A stretch of 14,028 nucleotides of DNA from an uncultured Clostridia bacterium. GTDB taxonomy: Bacteria > Bacillota > Clostridia > UBA1381. Each line of letters opens with the position of its first letter. Position 1 is the stretch's first letter. The notes below the pieces were generated by a model. The model worked only from the letters and a program-made list of their open reading frames with translations. It was not told the origin of the DNA and searched no databases. Shown here in pieces: positions 14,007 to 14,028 of this stretch. The position numbers and the translations under genes were made by a program. The stretch spans positions 1 to 14,028 of the forward strand of contig CAKSRS010000062.1 of assembly GCA_934487205.1 (NCBI GenBank), read 5' to 3'.

Positions 14007-14028
14007 ATCGCAGTATTTCGTTAATTTA

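Noticed and set aside
1..14028. CRISPR arrays, tRNA or rRNA genes, riboswitches
   Set aside because: No regularly spaced repeats, no cloverleaf-like or rRNA-like stretches, and no long structured leader were seen. The longest leaders before coding starts are about 30-100 nt and do not match a riboswitch I recognise.

Overview
The window looks like a chromosomal segment from a Gram-positive bacterium of the Clostridia type, probably an anaerobic gut Firmicute. The evidence is strong AGGAGG-type ribosome binding sites, occasional GTG and TTG starts, lipoprotein signals, and a maf-mreBCD-penicillin-binding-protein cluster. The species cannot be read from the sequence. Everything up to about 11.72 kb is compact, co-directional (+) housekeeping DNA. 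After that the gene density falls and the sequence becomes a patchwork of remnants and AT-rich accessory DNA.

Region 1 (3-6798) is one tight run of six genes: a 5'-truncated U32-family protein (RlhA-like), maf (nucleotide pyrophosphatase), mreB, mreC, mreD, and a class B penicillin-binding protein of the PBP2/MrdA type. Gaps are 3-35 nt, so it reads as one operon for lateral wall growth and cell shape: MreB filaments, the MreC/MreD membrane bridge, and the transpeptidase they organise.

Region 2 (6814-9276) starts at a near-consensus promoter (6814-6842). It holds mgsA (a methylglyoxal synthase-like protein with several unusual active-site substitutions), nrdR (repressor of ribonucleotide reductase genes) and mnmE (tRNA wobble-uridine modification GTPase).

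Region 3 (9282-11720) is a polar amino acid ABC transporter operon: lipoprotein substrate-binding protein, permease and ATPase. It is driven by an extended -10 promoter, with palindromic candidate operator sequence at and upstream of the -35. A strong stem-loop lies between the binding-protein gene and the permease gene, which could set the excess of binding protein over membrane parts.

Region 4 (11721-14028) is accessory. It contains a very small lipoprotein gene, a structured stretch with no clear gene, a minus-strand remnant of the C-terminal (DUF4368-like) tail of a large serine recombinase, a plus-strand remnant of an AbiEii-type nucleotidyltransferase toxin lacking its catalytic half, and a gene for a DUF4236 protein with one membrane segment whose C-terminus stops just where a TerB_N-like domain would begin. 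This is best read as a decayed insertion hotspot. I found no complete novel system. The points most worth checking are the divergent MgsA active site, the remnants hidden under misleading ORFs at 12.2-13.0 kb, and the DUF4236/TerB_N-like protein.
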